A DNA stretch of 9,820 nt from Patescibacteria group bacterium (lineage in GTDB: Bacteria; Patescibacteriota; JAHJAL01), in assembly GCA_018814055.1 (NCBI GenBank), contig JAHJAL010000058.1, forward strand, positions 1 to 9,820, written 5' to 3'. Shown in pieces: positions 1-6,658 of the stretch. The notes beneath the pieces were generated by a model. The model searched no databases. It was not told the origin of the DNA and saw nothing but the letters and a program-made list of their open reading frames with translations. The stretch's first letter is position 1; each line of letters starts with the position of its first letter. Position numbers and translations under genes: made by a program.

Positions 1-2
1 AG

Positions 3-65
3 GTGTTTGATGTTTGTTTGTCGCGAAGAAATATTTGGAATAAATTAATTAAAGATTATTTATGA
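3..65 (+). CDS. 3' end of an upstream gene (partial)
   Basis: The frame starting at base 3 is open from the window edge to a TGA at 63-65 and encodes about 20 residues ending in NKLIKDYL. The TGA overlaps the ATG of the LCP gene as ATGA, the classic arrangement of translationally coupled operon genes, and this is the main reason to believe it. The tail is basic and hydrophobic, but too short to assign a family. A second frame is also open (base 1 to a TAA at 46-48), so the choice rests only on the stop/start overlap. The upstream sequence would decide it. Confidence 0.42.
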   Translation: MFDVCLSRRNIWNKLIKDYL

Positions 66-1381
66 AAAAAATATTTAAATGGTGGTATGTACCGGTGGTG
101 TTTCTGGCGGGAGTGATTTTTTTGTACGCGGGGTTGGTTGGGTATAGGATAGTATCGAGTAGCGAGGCAAATGGTACTGAGTTGGTAGATAATGGTGACA
201 ACGGTGGTTTTTGGTCTAATTTTACCAGTACTTTGGGTTTGGGTTCGAGAAAATTACGAGGCGAAAGAGAAGGGAGGGTGAATGTGCTGTTGGTAGGTAT
301 TCCCGGAGAGAACAATCTTGGTCCGGATTTGACCGATAGCCTCGTTTTTGCCTCGATAGATGTCAAAGAGAAAGTGGTGAGCATGTTTTCTATTCCAAGA
401 GATCTATATTTGGAGGTGCCTGGTTTTGGATATAGTAAGATAAATTCAGCATATTCATTGGGAAAAAATTATCAGGTGGCGGGAGGTGGGATGGATGTTT
501 TGATTGATACTGTTACTCAAGTGGTGGGACAGGATATTGATTATTATGTGAAGATTGATTTTGATGGTTTTGTGGAAGTGGTTGATTCTCTGGGAGGTAT
601 TGATGTGGTGGTAGATGAGGATATATATGACTATTTGTATCCCGATGAGTACGGTGGGTATCAAATTTTTGCCTTGGAGGCGGGTACACAACACCTGGAT
701 GGGGAAACGGCGCTAAAATTTGTTCGAAGCCGGCAAACAACAAGTGATTTTGATCGGTCCAAACGTCAACAGAAAACTATAATGGCCATGCGCGATGCTT
801 TTTTGGATAAGGGTTTAGTAGGTGGGGCTAAGATAGTGATTCAACTGGTGGATATAGTGTCGGATCATTTGGAGACGAATATGGAGATATGGGAATGGGA
901 GCGAGTGGCAAAATTGGCACGTGATTGGGGAACGGAAGTGACGGTGAATATGTATGGATTTGATAACTCCAGTGAGGGTTTTTTGGTGGATGGTAATGTG
1001 GATGGCTTGTATGTGTTGCAACCGTATGGAGGAGACTTTGAGATGATCCATGATTTTGTGGAAGGAATAATTTCCGGGGAAAATCTCGAATTCAATAAGA
1101 GCCAGGTTAATTTTTCGGTATTGAATGCAACGAATCGGGTGGGGTTGGCGGGTAGTTTTGCCTCAGAGTTGGAAGAAGAAGGATACACAGTGTCGGAAAT
1201 TGACAATGCGTCAGAATTATCAGATTTTTCTGTTGCCAATTGCAAGGACAACAAAAATTTGACTGATATGTATGATTACTTGGAGAATGACTGGAATTTT
1301 GAAGTAAACAAAGGGGAATTGGAAAGTAGCGACAAGGACGATTGTATTTTGGTTTTGGGCGGTGATTTTAGTATCGAATAA
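62..1381 (+). CDS. LCP (LytR-CpsA-Psr) family glycopolymer transferase with LytR_C domain
   Basis: Membrane-anchored enzyme of 439 aa. LCP proteins transfer lipid-linked (undecaprenyl-pyrophosphate) glycopolymers to peptidoglycan or another surface acceptor, outside the membrane. The sequence shows a short basic N-terminus and one TM helix (about residues 9-29), a Gly/Asn/Ser linker, and an LCP domain at about 73-250. Visible motifs are VLLVGI (75-80), LTDS (90-93, acidic metal-binding position D92), SIPRD (110-114, R113), GYSKINSAY, and the ALKFVRSR...DFDRSKRQQ block (217-237) with the phosphate-binding arginines. A LytR_C domain follows at about 347-437 (FSVLNATNRVGLAG and LVLGGDF). The only two cysteines, C394 and C428, lie in it and could form an extracytoplasmic disulfide (inference). 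The start is the ATG overlapping the preceding TGA; no good Shine-Dalgarno is seen. A membrane protein gene begins 18 bases after the stop. Confidence 0.93.
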   Translation: MKKIFKWWYVPVVFLAGVIFLYAGLVGYRIVSSSEANGTELVDNGDNGGFWSNFTSTLGLGSRKLRGEREGRVNVLLVGIPGENNLGPDLTDSLVFASIDVKEKVVSMFSIPRDLYLEVPGFGYSKINSAYSLGKNYQVAGGGMDVLIDTVTQVVGQDIDYYVKIDFDGFVEVVDSLGGIDVVVDEDIYDYLYPDEYGGYQIFALEAGTQHLDGETALKFVRSRQTTSDFDRSKRQQKTIMAMRDAFLDKGLVGGAKIVIQLVDIVSDHLETNMEIWEWERVAKLARDWGTEVTVNMYGFDNSSEGFLVDGNVDGLYVLQPYGGDFEMIHDFVEGIISGENLEFNKSQVNFSVLNATNRVGLAGSFASELEEEGYTVSEIDNASELSDFSVANCKDNKNLTDMYDYLENDWNFEVNKGELESSDKDDCILVLGGDFSIE

Positions 1382-1399
1382 AAATTATCTGACAAAGAG

Positions 1400-2161
1400 A
1401 TGAATTATATTAAGACAAAACCTTTGGTAGTGAGTTTGATGTTTCTGGTAATTCATGAGGTGTTGCACTATTTCCCTGATTTGGTGTTTTGGGGAAGTTT
1501 TGTTTTATTGGTGGTGGTTGTGTCTGGGGTTTTGTGGGTGATGGAGAGTAATTGGGAAGAGGGGATATTGCGGCGGTCAATGTTGCCGGTGTTGTTGGCG
1601 ATGGGTGTTTTGTCTTTCAGTTTTTTTATGCCGATAGCTTTGTTTTCGCAGATTGTAATTGTTATGGGGACTTTGTGTTTTTATTTTCTTTTGTTGTATG
1701 TGGATCAATTTCCGTATAAAAGTTTTTTGGTAACGAGATTGAATTTTTCATTTATTGCTTTGGTGGCTGCCTATTTGTTGTTTTTTTCAATTTCTAATTT
1801 TAGTGTGAGTTTGTCAATGCCGTTATGGATTTTGATGGTAATAGTGGTGTTTCTGAGCTTTTCAATATTTTATTCAATTTTATGGGCAAGCGGTTTGGAA
1901 AGGTCGGCGGTGATCTTGTATACTGTTTTATTGGGACTATTGGTTTCGGAAATTTTTCTGGTAATTAGCTTTTGGCCGGTTGATCCATCTGCCAAAAGTA
2001 TGGTTTTGGTGGTGGCGATGTATATTTTTTGGGGACTATTTAGTAATTGGATAGAGAGGGTTTTGACTTTACGGGTTTTGATGGAGTATTTGTTGATTGG
2101 AATGGTGTTGATGGCTTTGGTCTTGTTGACTGCAAGCTGGCTGCCGCCATTTTTGATGTAG
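1400..2161 (+). CDS. polytopic membrane protein of unknown function
   Basis: I do not recognise a family with confidence. The 253-aa product is almost entirely hydrophobic, with about eight or nine likely TM segments (roughly 10-27, 29-48, 61-78, 80-100, 113-131, 141-161, 168-190, 200-216 and 226-247). Short charged loops include ESNWEEGILRR (49-59) and the YVDQFPYKS loop (100-108). No catalytic motif stands out; a conserved-looking FWPVDP lies before the penultimate helix. A purine-rich AAAGAG directly abuts the ATG, too close to be an ideal ribosome site. The gene sits 18 bases after the LCP gene and 28 before the foldase gene, so all three are probably one transcript, which hints at an envelope role by association only. 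Confidence 0.85.
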   Translation: MNYIKTKPLVVSLMFLVIHEVLHYFPDLVFWGSFVLLVVVVSGVLWVMESNWEEGILRRSMLPVLLAMGVLSFSFFMPIALFSQIVIVMGTLCFYFLLLYVDQFPYKSFLVTRLNFSFIALVAAYLLFFSISNFSVSLSMPLWILMVIVVFLSFSIFYSILWASGLERSAVILYTVLLGLLVSEIFLVISFWPVDPSAKSMVLVVAMYIFWGLFSNWIERVLTLRVLMEYLLIGMVLMALVLLTASWLPPFLM

Positions 2162-2189
2162 TGTTAATATTTGTTAATTGTGTAAAAAT

Positions 2190-3131
2190 ATGGATGGTTT
2201 GGATAATAAAAGTAAGATTGTAGATCCAGTTGTGCCAAGGCAGCCTGTTAGTTTTAAGACAATTATTTTGATGGTATTGATGATTGTTGTTGGAGTGGTG
2301 GTTGTTGCTACAGTGTTGCTTTATGGTTTTGGTAGTCAGAATTATTTTGTAAAAGTTATGGTTGGGGTTTTACCTTTTCCTATGACAATAGTTGAAAATG
2401 AAGTGTTGTATGTGTCTGACTATTGGAATGAGTTGGACGTAAGTTTGAAGTTGTGCGAGGAGGTTGGAACAAATTGTCAGATTACAGATGGTGATAGGGA
2501 AGAAGTTTACAATAATTTATTGGATGAGAAGGTTATTTTGGTTTTGGCAAAAAGAGAAAATGTGGATGTCGATGATGCTAAGTTGGCCGAAGTATATCAG
2601 GAAATAGTTGATTACAATGGTGGTCGGGAGAAATTTCTGGAAGTGTTGGGACAGAACTTCGGTTGGAGTGAAGAACAGTTTAAAAAAAAGGTTTATGTAG
2701 ATTTGTTACCAGTTGAATTAGAAGATAAGTTGATTGAAAAAGTTGATGCCAAGCATATTTTGATAGCAGTAAAAGAAGATGCCACAGATGAAGAAAAAAG
2801 TGTTGCGTTGGATGAAGTCAATGAAGTTGTAAGTAAACTAAAAGAAAATGTGGATGATTTTGGAAAACTAGCCAGGGAATATAGTGACGATCCATCTGTT
2901 GAGGAAAATGAGGGTGATTTGGGATATTTTGCTCGTGGTGTGATGGTGCCGGAATTTGAAAAGGCAGTTTTTTCTATGAAAAGTGGTGAAATAAGTGAAC
3001 CGATCAAGTCTGATTTTGGATGGCATGTGATATTGATGGTTGATAGGAAAGGTAAAATTTCTGATAGTTTTGAGAATTGGTTGGCGGTAGAAAAGGAGAA
3101 ATTGAGGATTTGGGAATTATATAAGGTGTGA
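2190..3131 (+). CDS. membrane-anchored parvulin-type peptidyl-prolyl isomerase (PpiC/PrsA/SurA-like)
   Basis: Foldase that would catalyse cis-trans isomerisation at proline bonds of exported proteins, outside the membrane. The 313-aa product has a cytoplasmic N-terminus, one TM helix (about 22-46), a helical SurA_N/PrsA-like chaperone region (about 65-180), and a rotamase (PpiC) domain at about 186-286. Rotamase hallmarks are AKHILI (187-192, H189), FGKLAREYSDDPS (224-236), GDLGYFARGVMVPEFEKAVF (242-261) and the FGWHVI segment (276-281, H279); H189 and H279 are the usual parvulin histidine pair. A C-terminal helix of about 25 residues follows. It lacks a lipobox, unlike PrsA lipoproteins. A TTG at 2178 could extend it by four residues, but the in-frame ATG at 2190 is preferred. 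It is the last gene before tRNA-Asp, and no hairpin terminator is visible after it. Confidence 0.92.
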   Translation: MDGLDNKSKIVDPVVPRQPVSFKTIILMVLMIVVGVVVVATVLLYGFGSQNYFVKVMVGVLPFPMTIVENEVLYVSDYWNELDVSLKLCEEVGTNCQITDGDREEVYNNLLDEKVILVLAKRENVDVDDAKLAEVYQEIVDYNGGREKFLEVLGQNFGWSEEQFKKKVYVDLLPVELEDKLIEKVDAKHILIAVKEDATDEEKSVALDEVNEVVSKLKENVDDFGKLAREYSDDPSVEENEGDLGYFARGVMVPEFEKAVFSMKSGEISEPIKSDFGWHVILMVDRKGKISDSFENWLAVEKEKLRIWELYKV

Positions 3132-3191
3132 TTATCGTCGAAAGTAACTGATATGGTGGTGCTGTAGGGAGTAGATTTGTATATTGATTTT

Positions 3192-3200
3192 TGGTAGAAT
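3192..3200 (+). promoter_or_regulatory. extended -10 promoter for tRNA-Asp
   Basis: TGGTAGAAT fits an extended -10 (TGN plus TAGAAT) and ends 12 bases before the tRNA 5' end, which places the expected start of transcription at about 3207. No convincing -35 lies at the normal spacing, as is usual for extended -10 promoters. Position relative to the tRNA is the best support. Confidence 0.5.
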
Positions 3201-3212
3201 GAAATATGTTGT

Positions 3213-3286
3213 GGGGCCGTAGTTCAGCTGGTTAGAACGCCTGCCTGTCACGCAGGAGGTCGCGAGTTCGAGTCTCGTCGGTCCCG
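3213..3286 (+). tRNA. tRNA-Asp (GTC anticodon)
   Basis: A complete 74-base cloverleaf. The acceptor stem pairs 3213-3219 with 3279-3285 (one G-U at the fourth pair) and has discriminator G at 3286, as expected for aspartate. The D stem is 3222-3225/3235-3238. The anticodon stem is 3240-3244/3252-3256 around loop CTGTCAC, with GTC at 3247-3249. The T stem is 3262-3266/3274-3278 with loop TTCGAGT. CCA is not encoded, so a CCA-adding enzyme is needed. It lies between the foldase and peptidase genes. Confidence 0.97.
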
Positions 3287-3320
3287 CTTTTGTGTAAAAA
3301 ACGAATTTATATAAAATGAT

Positions 3321-3325
3321 GGAGG
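3321..3325 (+). promoter_or_regulatory. Shine-Dalgarno GGAGG supporting the M16 start at 3337
   Basis: GGAGG lies 11 bases before the ATG at 3337. That spacing is slightly long but workable. The same bases would lie inside the coding region if translation began at the ATGs at 3316 or 3319, neither of which has its own ribosome site. This favours 3337. Confidence 0.5.
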
Positions 3326-3336
3326 TTGGCAAAGTA

Positions 3337-4614
3337 ATGCTTGTTTCAAAATACAAAATTAAAAAATTGAGAAATGGACTGAGGGTACTGTTGGTGCCAA
3401 ATAAATACGTAGACTCAGTCAATATTTCAGTGCTTTATCGAGTGGGTTCAAGGTGCGAGGAAGAGAGTGTGGCGGGAATGTCACATTTTTTGGAACACAT
3501 GTTTTTTAAGGGTACCAAAAAAAGGCCGAAAGCTTCGGACATTTCAGTAGCGGTGGATAGCGTGGGTGGTCAAATGAATGCTTTTACAAGTTATGAGTAT
3601 ACCGGATACTATATCAAGGTGGCCAAAAAGTATTTTGAGTTGGCCAGTGATGTATTGTCTGACATGATGTTGAATTCGAGTTTTAGGCAAAAGGAGTTGG
3701 AAAAGGAAAGAATGGTGATCAAGGAAGAGATGAAGATGTATGAAGACAATCCTTTGGCATATATTTGGCGCGCGTGGAATAAAGTTTTGTATCAGGGGCA
3801 TGGTTTGGGGCGTGATATTTCGGGAACCAGACAGGCTTTGGACAGTATTGATCACGAAAAGATGCTCAGGTATCGAGACAATTATTATTCGATATCCAAT
3901 GCTTTATTGGTGGTGGTGGGAAATTATTCTGAAACCAAAATTATTCAAGCGTTGGAGAAGAATTGGGCCAAAATATCGAAGGGTAAAAAGTCATATTATG
4001 GTAAGTATGACCACGAACAGCAAGAACCTCAAATAGAATTGTTGTACAAAGATATTCAACAAGCTAATTTCTGTGTTGGTTTCAAAACATATGAAACATT
4101 TCATCCGGATCACTTTATCACCAAATTGATTAGCGTGATATTGGGTCAGGGGATGAGTTCAAGATTGTTTTTGAAAGTTAGGGAGAGGAAAGGATTGGCA
4201 TATAGTGTATCTTCGATGACTGATAATTATACCGATGTAGGAAATTTGGTGGTCAAAACTGGTACGGATGTTGATAAAGCCAGTAAAGCATTGGGCATAA
4301 TCATCAAAGAGTTTGTCCGATTAAAGAAAGAGAAGGTAAATAGAAAAGAATTACAAAAAGCCAAAGAGTACTGGAAAGGAAATTTGATTATAAGTATGGA
4401 AGACAACGAGAATTTGGCTAATTTGATAGGGATGCAAGAATTGCTGTTTGACAAGATTTATACTCCAAAACAAATGATGGATAAGATAGATGCAGTCAAT
4501 GAAAAAGATATTATACGGGTGGCCAATGATATTTTTGTAAATGAGCGTTTGAATCTGGCCATGATCGGCCCATACAAAAATATGAAAAAATTTGATAGTC
4601 TATTAAGCGTGTAA
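3337..4614 (+). CDS. M16 family zinc metallopeptidase (processing-peptidase/PqqL-like)
   Basis: Inverzincin of 425 aa, the length of single-module bacterial M16 proteins and mitochondrial processing peptidase subunits, which work as dimers. It starts in typical fashion with KYKIKKLRNGLRVLL. The inverted zinc motif HFLEH is at residues 50-54: H50 and H54 bind zinc and E53 is the catalytic base. The third ligand is E130 in ERMVIKEEM, 76 residues after H54 as expected. The C-terminal half carries LGQGMSSRLF and RERKGLAYSV, with the R284/Y289 pair usual in the non-catalytic domain. So both halves are present and the active site looks intact. There is no signal peptide, so it is probably cytoplasmic; the substrate is unknown. 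Starts at 3316 or 3319 would add six or seven residues. An adenylate-kinase-like gene follows after 18 bases, probably in the same transcript. Confidence 0.94.
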   Translation: MLVSKYKIKKLRNGLRVLLVPNKYVDSVNISVLYRVGSRCEEESVAGMSHFLEHMFFKGTKKRPKASDISVAVDSVGGQMNAFTSYEYTGYYIKVAKKYFELASDVLSDMMLNSSFRQKELEKERMVIKEEMKMYEDNPLAYIWRAWNKVLYQGHGLGRDISGTRQALDSIDHEKMLRYRDNYYSISNALLVVVGNYSETKIIQALEKNWAKISKGKKSYYGKYDHEQQEPQIELLYKDIQQANFCVGFKTYETFHPDHFITKLISVILGQGMSSRLFLKVRERKGLAYSVSSMTDNYTDVGNLVVKTGTDVDKASKALGIIIKEFVRLKKEKVNRKELQKAKEYWKGNLIISMEDNENLANLIGMQELLFDKIYTPKQMMDKIDAVNEKDIIRVANDIFVNERLNLAMIGPYKNMKKFDSLLSV

Positions 4615-4618
4615 TGAT

Positions 4619-4624
4619 GGGAGA
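4619..4624 (+). promoter_or_regulatory. Shine-Dalgarno GGGAGA for the kinase gene
   Basis: GGGAGA lies 8 bases before the ATG at 4633, in the 18-base gap after the peptidase stop. It is one of the few good ribosome sites in this window and fixes the start of the kinase gene. Confidence 0.55.
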
Positions 4625-4632
4625 AAGTAACA

Positions 4633-5700
4633 ATGAGTTTTCCAATTTTTAAAACTAAAGTGGGGGGGGTAGAGCAAAAATTTGATTTGACGGGACCGGA
4701 GGGTCGAAAAGAGTATTTTATGGCAAAGGCCAGTTGTGAAATTGAACTTTTGAGAAAGCACTTGAAGGAAAATACGTTTATTGCCTATTTTATGGGAAAG
4801 AAAAATTCCGGAAAAGGTACGTATGCCAAAATGTTCACGGAAATTGTTGGAGGAGAGAATATTATACATTTGTCAGTCGGGGATATCATTCGAGGAATGG
4901 ATCAAAAGTTGGGTGATGAGAAGGAAAAAAAGGAATTGGTTCGATTTTTGGGGAAAAATTATCGAGGGTTTCAGTCTCTGGAAGAGATTATGATGTTGCT
5001 GGAGTCGCGGAGCACCAAAAAATTATTGCCAACGGAGTTGATATTGACGTTGGTAAAAGAGGAAATAAATAAGAGTGGCAAGAAGACAATTTTTATTGAT
5101 GGTTTTCCTCGGGATATGGATCAAATATCATATTCGTTGTTTTTTCGGGATCTGGTAGGTTACAGAAGTGATGATGATGTCTTTGTATTGATAGATGTGC
5201 CGATGTCGGTGATTGATGAGAGGATAAAATATCGAAGAATTTGTCCTAAATGTCAGACCTCCAGAAATTTGAAATTGTTGGTGACTTCCAAAGTAGAATT
5301 TGACATGCAAAAAGGAGATTATCATTTGTTATGTGATAATCCTGAATGTCAGGGAGCTGTCATGGTGCAAAAAGAGGGAGATGAATTTGGGATTGAGCCG
5401 ATAATTGATCGGTTAAAACTTGATGATAAATTAATTAAACAAGCCTTTGGCCTATATGGAATTCCCAAAGTGTTGTTGCGTAACTCAATTCCAGTTGAAG
5501 TGGCTGGTGACTATGTTGATGATTATGAAATAACACCCGAATATGTATTTGATTATAATGAACAAGAAAATCTGGTAAATGTGACCGAGAGGCCTTATGT
5601 TGCTGCCGATGATAATGGAGTTGAATCGTATAGTTTACTGCCACCCCCCGTTGTGTTGGCGATGATTAAGCAGCTGGTAGAAATTTTTGACTTGTCGTAA
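4633..5700 (+). CDS. adenylate-kinase-family nucleoside monophosphate kinase with extended N- and C-termini
   Basis: P-loop kinase of the adenylate kinase fold, which would transfer phosphate from ATP to a nucleoside monophosphate in the cytoplasm. Hallmarks are the P-loop GKKNSGKGT (55-63, K61), the NMP-binding segment HLSVGDIIRG (79-88), FIDGFPRDMDQ (154-164, D156 and R160), DERIKYRR (195-202) and the IIDRLKLDD region (257-265). The LID carries a four-cysteine metal site: C204, C207, C234, C239. Its CxxC...CX4C form and 26-residue gap differ from the usual compact zinc LID. At 355 aa it is about 140 residues longer than typical Adk: about 47 residues precede the P-loop and about 75 follow the core, with an acidic/Tyr-rich stretch (about 290-335) and a final helix. 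It may be a second Adk-like enzyme rather than the housekeeping one; substrate is not predictable. It is followed by a terminator. Confidence 0.88.
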   Translation: MSFPIFKTKVGGVEQKFDLTGPEGRKEYFMAKASCEIELLRKHLKENTFIAYFMGKKNSGKGTYAKMFTEIVGGENIIHLSVGDIIRGMDQKLGDEKEKKELVRFLGKNYRGFQSLEEIMMLLESRSTKKLLPTELILTLVKEEINKSGKKTIFIDGFPRDMDQISYSLFFRDLVGYRSDDDVFVLIDVPMSVIDERIKYRRICPKCQTSRNLKLLVTSKVEFDMQKGDYHLLCDNPECQGAVMVQKEGDEFGIEPIIDRLKLDDKLIKQAFGLYGIPKVLLRNSIPVEVAGDYVDDYEITPEYVFDYNEQENLVNVTERPYVAADDNGVESYSLLPPPVVLAMIKQLVEIFDLS

Positions 5701-5739
5701 AGGATTTGTTTGACCGTAAAATGCTATAATGTATATTTG

Positions 5740-5770
5740 AAAAACTACCAAATTATATTGGTAGTTTTTT
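5740..5770. terminator. hairpin terminator between convergent genes
   Basis: A 12-bp stem pairs 5740-5751 with 5758-5769 around a 6-base loop; its core is CTACCAA/TTGGTAG. The plus strand ends in a run of six T (5765-5770), giving intrinsic termination for the kinase transcript. On the minus strand the mirrored A-run gives five U, so it may also end the lipoprotein transcript. The convergent arrangement fits a bidirectional terminator. Confidence 0.82.
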
Positions 5771-5778
5771 CTGTCGTG

Positions 5779-6558
5779 CTAGTTGATTGTAAAGCGGACA
5801 TCAAAGGCGAATTTGTTGTCCAAGTATATTTTGGCTATATATCCGCCGGGGGGCCAATTACCGTCTGTTTCAAGGTGGGGTTGGTGGCTTTTTTTGTCAA
5901 AAGTGAAATGAGTTTTTTCTTCCGGTCCGATAGTGGAAATTGCGGAAGAGAGAAATTTGTCCTTTTGTGTGTATCGCCATTCTACTTTGATCTCAGTACT
6001 TTTAGGCATTTTGGCGGATGTTTCTATGGTTAAGTATATTTCTGAAATTGTCTTGGGAAAAGTGGTAGAAGGTGAGGTGGGGTTGTGGCTGTAATCAACT
6101 GTCGATGAGGTTTGGATAGATGAAATGTATTCGTTCTCGGGATTGGTTTCGCCAACCGTGAAACTGTATATCGCGTAGGTTGTATCCAGGATTATAAATT
6201 CAATGGTGTATTCTCCCCTTTTCCAATTGAAGCCGGGACGCGGGGCGCTGAAAAGTATGGTTCCGCCTTGACTGGTTTTGATGGTATTGGTAGTTATTAT
6301 TTCTTCACTTTCGGTATGTTTCCATATTATCTGCATTAAAGTGTTGGATTCTGTGTTGGGGTTGAAAAAAGTAGCTTGCCCATAGATGGTGCTGGCTAAA
6401 TCGTTAATGTGGTTGGATGGTTCGAGAAGTAATTTGGTGTCATTGTCTCTTTTGTCAGAAACTTTAATATCGGAGATTTGGTAATCTTTCTCTTCACCGC
6501 AGCCGGTAAGTAGAAAGAGACAAAAAATAAACACAGGTATGACTTTTTTGGCTATCAT
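5779..6558 (-). CDS. lipoprotein with two tandem related beta-type domains
   Basis: Exported lipoprotein of 259 aa, function unknown. The signal peptide is MIAKK followed by a hydrophobic stretch and the lipobox LTGC, with C20 as the lipidated residue. After a polar linker come two similar segments, about 56-135 and 170-258. Each has a central W followed by a basic residue (WK at 79-80, WR at 194-195) and ends in a related block: NWKRGEYTIEFIILDTTYAI (111-130) against NWPPGGYIAKIYLDNKFAFD (234-253), followed by SFTV and VRFTI. The alternating hydrophobic pattern suggests beta-sandwich domains (inference). A Ser/Thr/Pro-rich linker (about 136-168) separates them. It is rich in Thr, Asn, Lys, Ser and Pro, partly because it is read from the C/A-rich strand. 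It is the only complete minus-strand gene, convergent with the kinase and divergent from the sugar-phosphate transferase. Confidence 0.88.
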   Translation of the reverse strand: MIAKKVIPVFIFCLFLLTGCGEEKDYQISDIKVSDKRDNDTKLLLEPSNHINDLASTIYGQATFFNPNTESNTLMQIIWKHTESEEIITTNTIKTSQGGTILFSAPRPGFNWKRGEYTIEFIILDTTYAIYSFTVGETNPENEYISSIQTSSTVDYSHNPTSPSTTFPKTISEIYLTIETSAKMPKSTEIKVEWRYTQKDKFLSSAISTIGPEEKTHFTFDKKSHQPHLETDGNWPPGGYIAKIYLDNKFAFDVRFTIN

Positions 6559-6571
6559 TTTTTTATAAAAA

Positions 6572-6577
6572 TTACAT
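6572..6577 (-). other. ATGTAA start-stop minimal ORF in the lipoprotein leader
   Basis: On the minus strand an ATG is followed at once by TAA. An AGGAG lies 8 bases upstream (6586-6590), the ideal distance, whereas the lipoprotein ATG is 27 bases from that AGGAG. The minimal ORF ends 13 bases before the lipoprotein start and is out of frame with it. It may hold or reload ribosomes for the lipoprotein, or be chance in AT-rich DNA. Confidence 0.3.
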
Positions 6578-6585
6578 ATATAATT

Positions 6586-6590
6586 CTCCT
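6586..6590 (-). promoter_or_regulatory. AGGAG ribosome-binding sequence in the lipoprotein leader
   Basis: Read on the minus strand, this is AGGAG, 27 bases before the lipoprotein start and 8 bases before an ATGTAA. The spacing to the lipoprotein is too long for direct use unless the leader folds or ribosomes reinitiate. Confidence 0.4.
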
Positions 6591-6592
6591 AA

Positions 6593-6601
6593 ATTATATC
6601 A
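6593..6601 (-). promoter_or_regulatory. extended -10 promoter for the lipoprotein gene
   Basis: On the minus strand this reads TGATATAAT, a perfect extended -10. Transcription would begin near 6586 and the lipoprotein ATG at 6558 would follow after a leader of about 28 bases. If so, the AGGAG at 6586-6590 would sit at the very 5' end of the message. No clear -35 is seen. Confidence 0.6.
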
Positions 6602-6658
6602 TTTGTGGTATCTTTGTTGTAGGAGCTATTAAAACTAATTTATTTTTATTTGAATAAG

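Noticed and set aside
1..48. Alternative open frame from base 1 to the TAA at 46-48 as the upstream gene's end
   Set aside because: It ends 13 bases before the LCP start, with nothing in its favour, while the other frame ends in an ATGA overlap. Not excluded, only less likely.
865..1254. A 129-codon minus-strand frame inside the LCP gene
   Set aside because: It lies wholly within the conserved LCP/LytR_C coding region and is rich in Ser/Thr/Pro as expected from reading the complement of G/T-rich DNA.
2178..2189. TTG start extending the foldase by four residues
   Set aside because: No ribosome site supports it, and an in-frame ATG at 2190 is available. The added residues carry no motif.
3129..3212. 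Recoded TGA (glycine code 25, as in some CPR lineages)
   Set aside because: TGA at 3129-3131 ends the foldase at a natural length, and reading through would run into tRNA-Asp. No gene contains internal in-frame TGA.
5710..6033. A 107-codon plus-strand frame starting just after the kinase gene
   Set aside because: It runs through the terminator hairpin and is antisense to the lipoprotein, which has a signal peptide and lipobox. Its composition (Cys/Phe/Val-rich) looks like a shadow frame.
6650..6658. TTG start extending the sugar-phosphate transferase by three residues
   Set aside because: The in-frame ATG at 6659 directly precedes the first TM helix as usual for the family, and no ribosome site supports the TTG.
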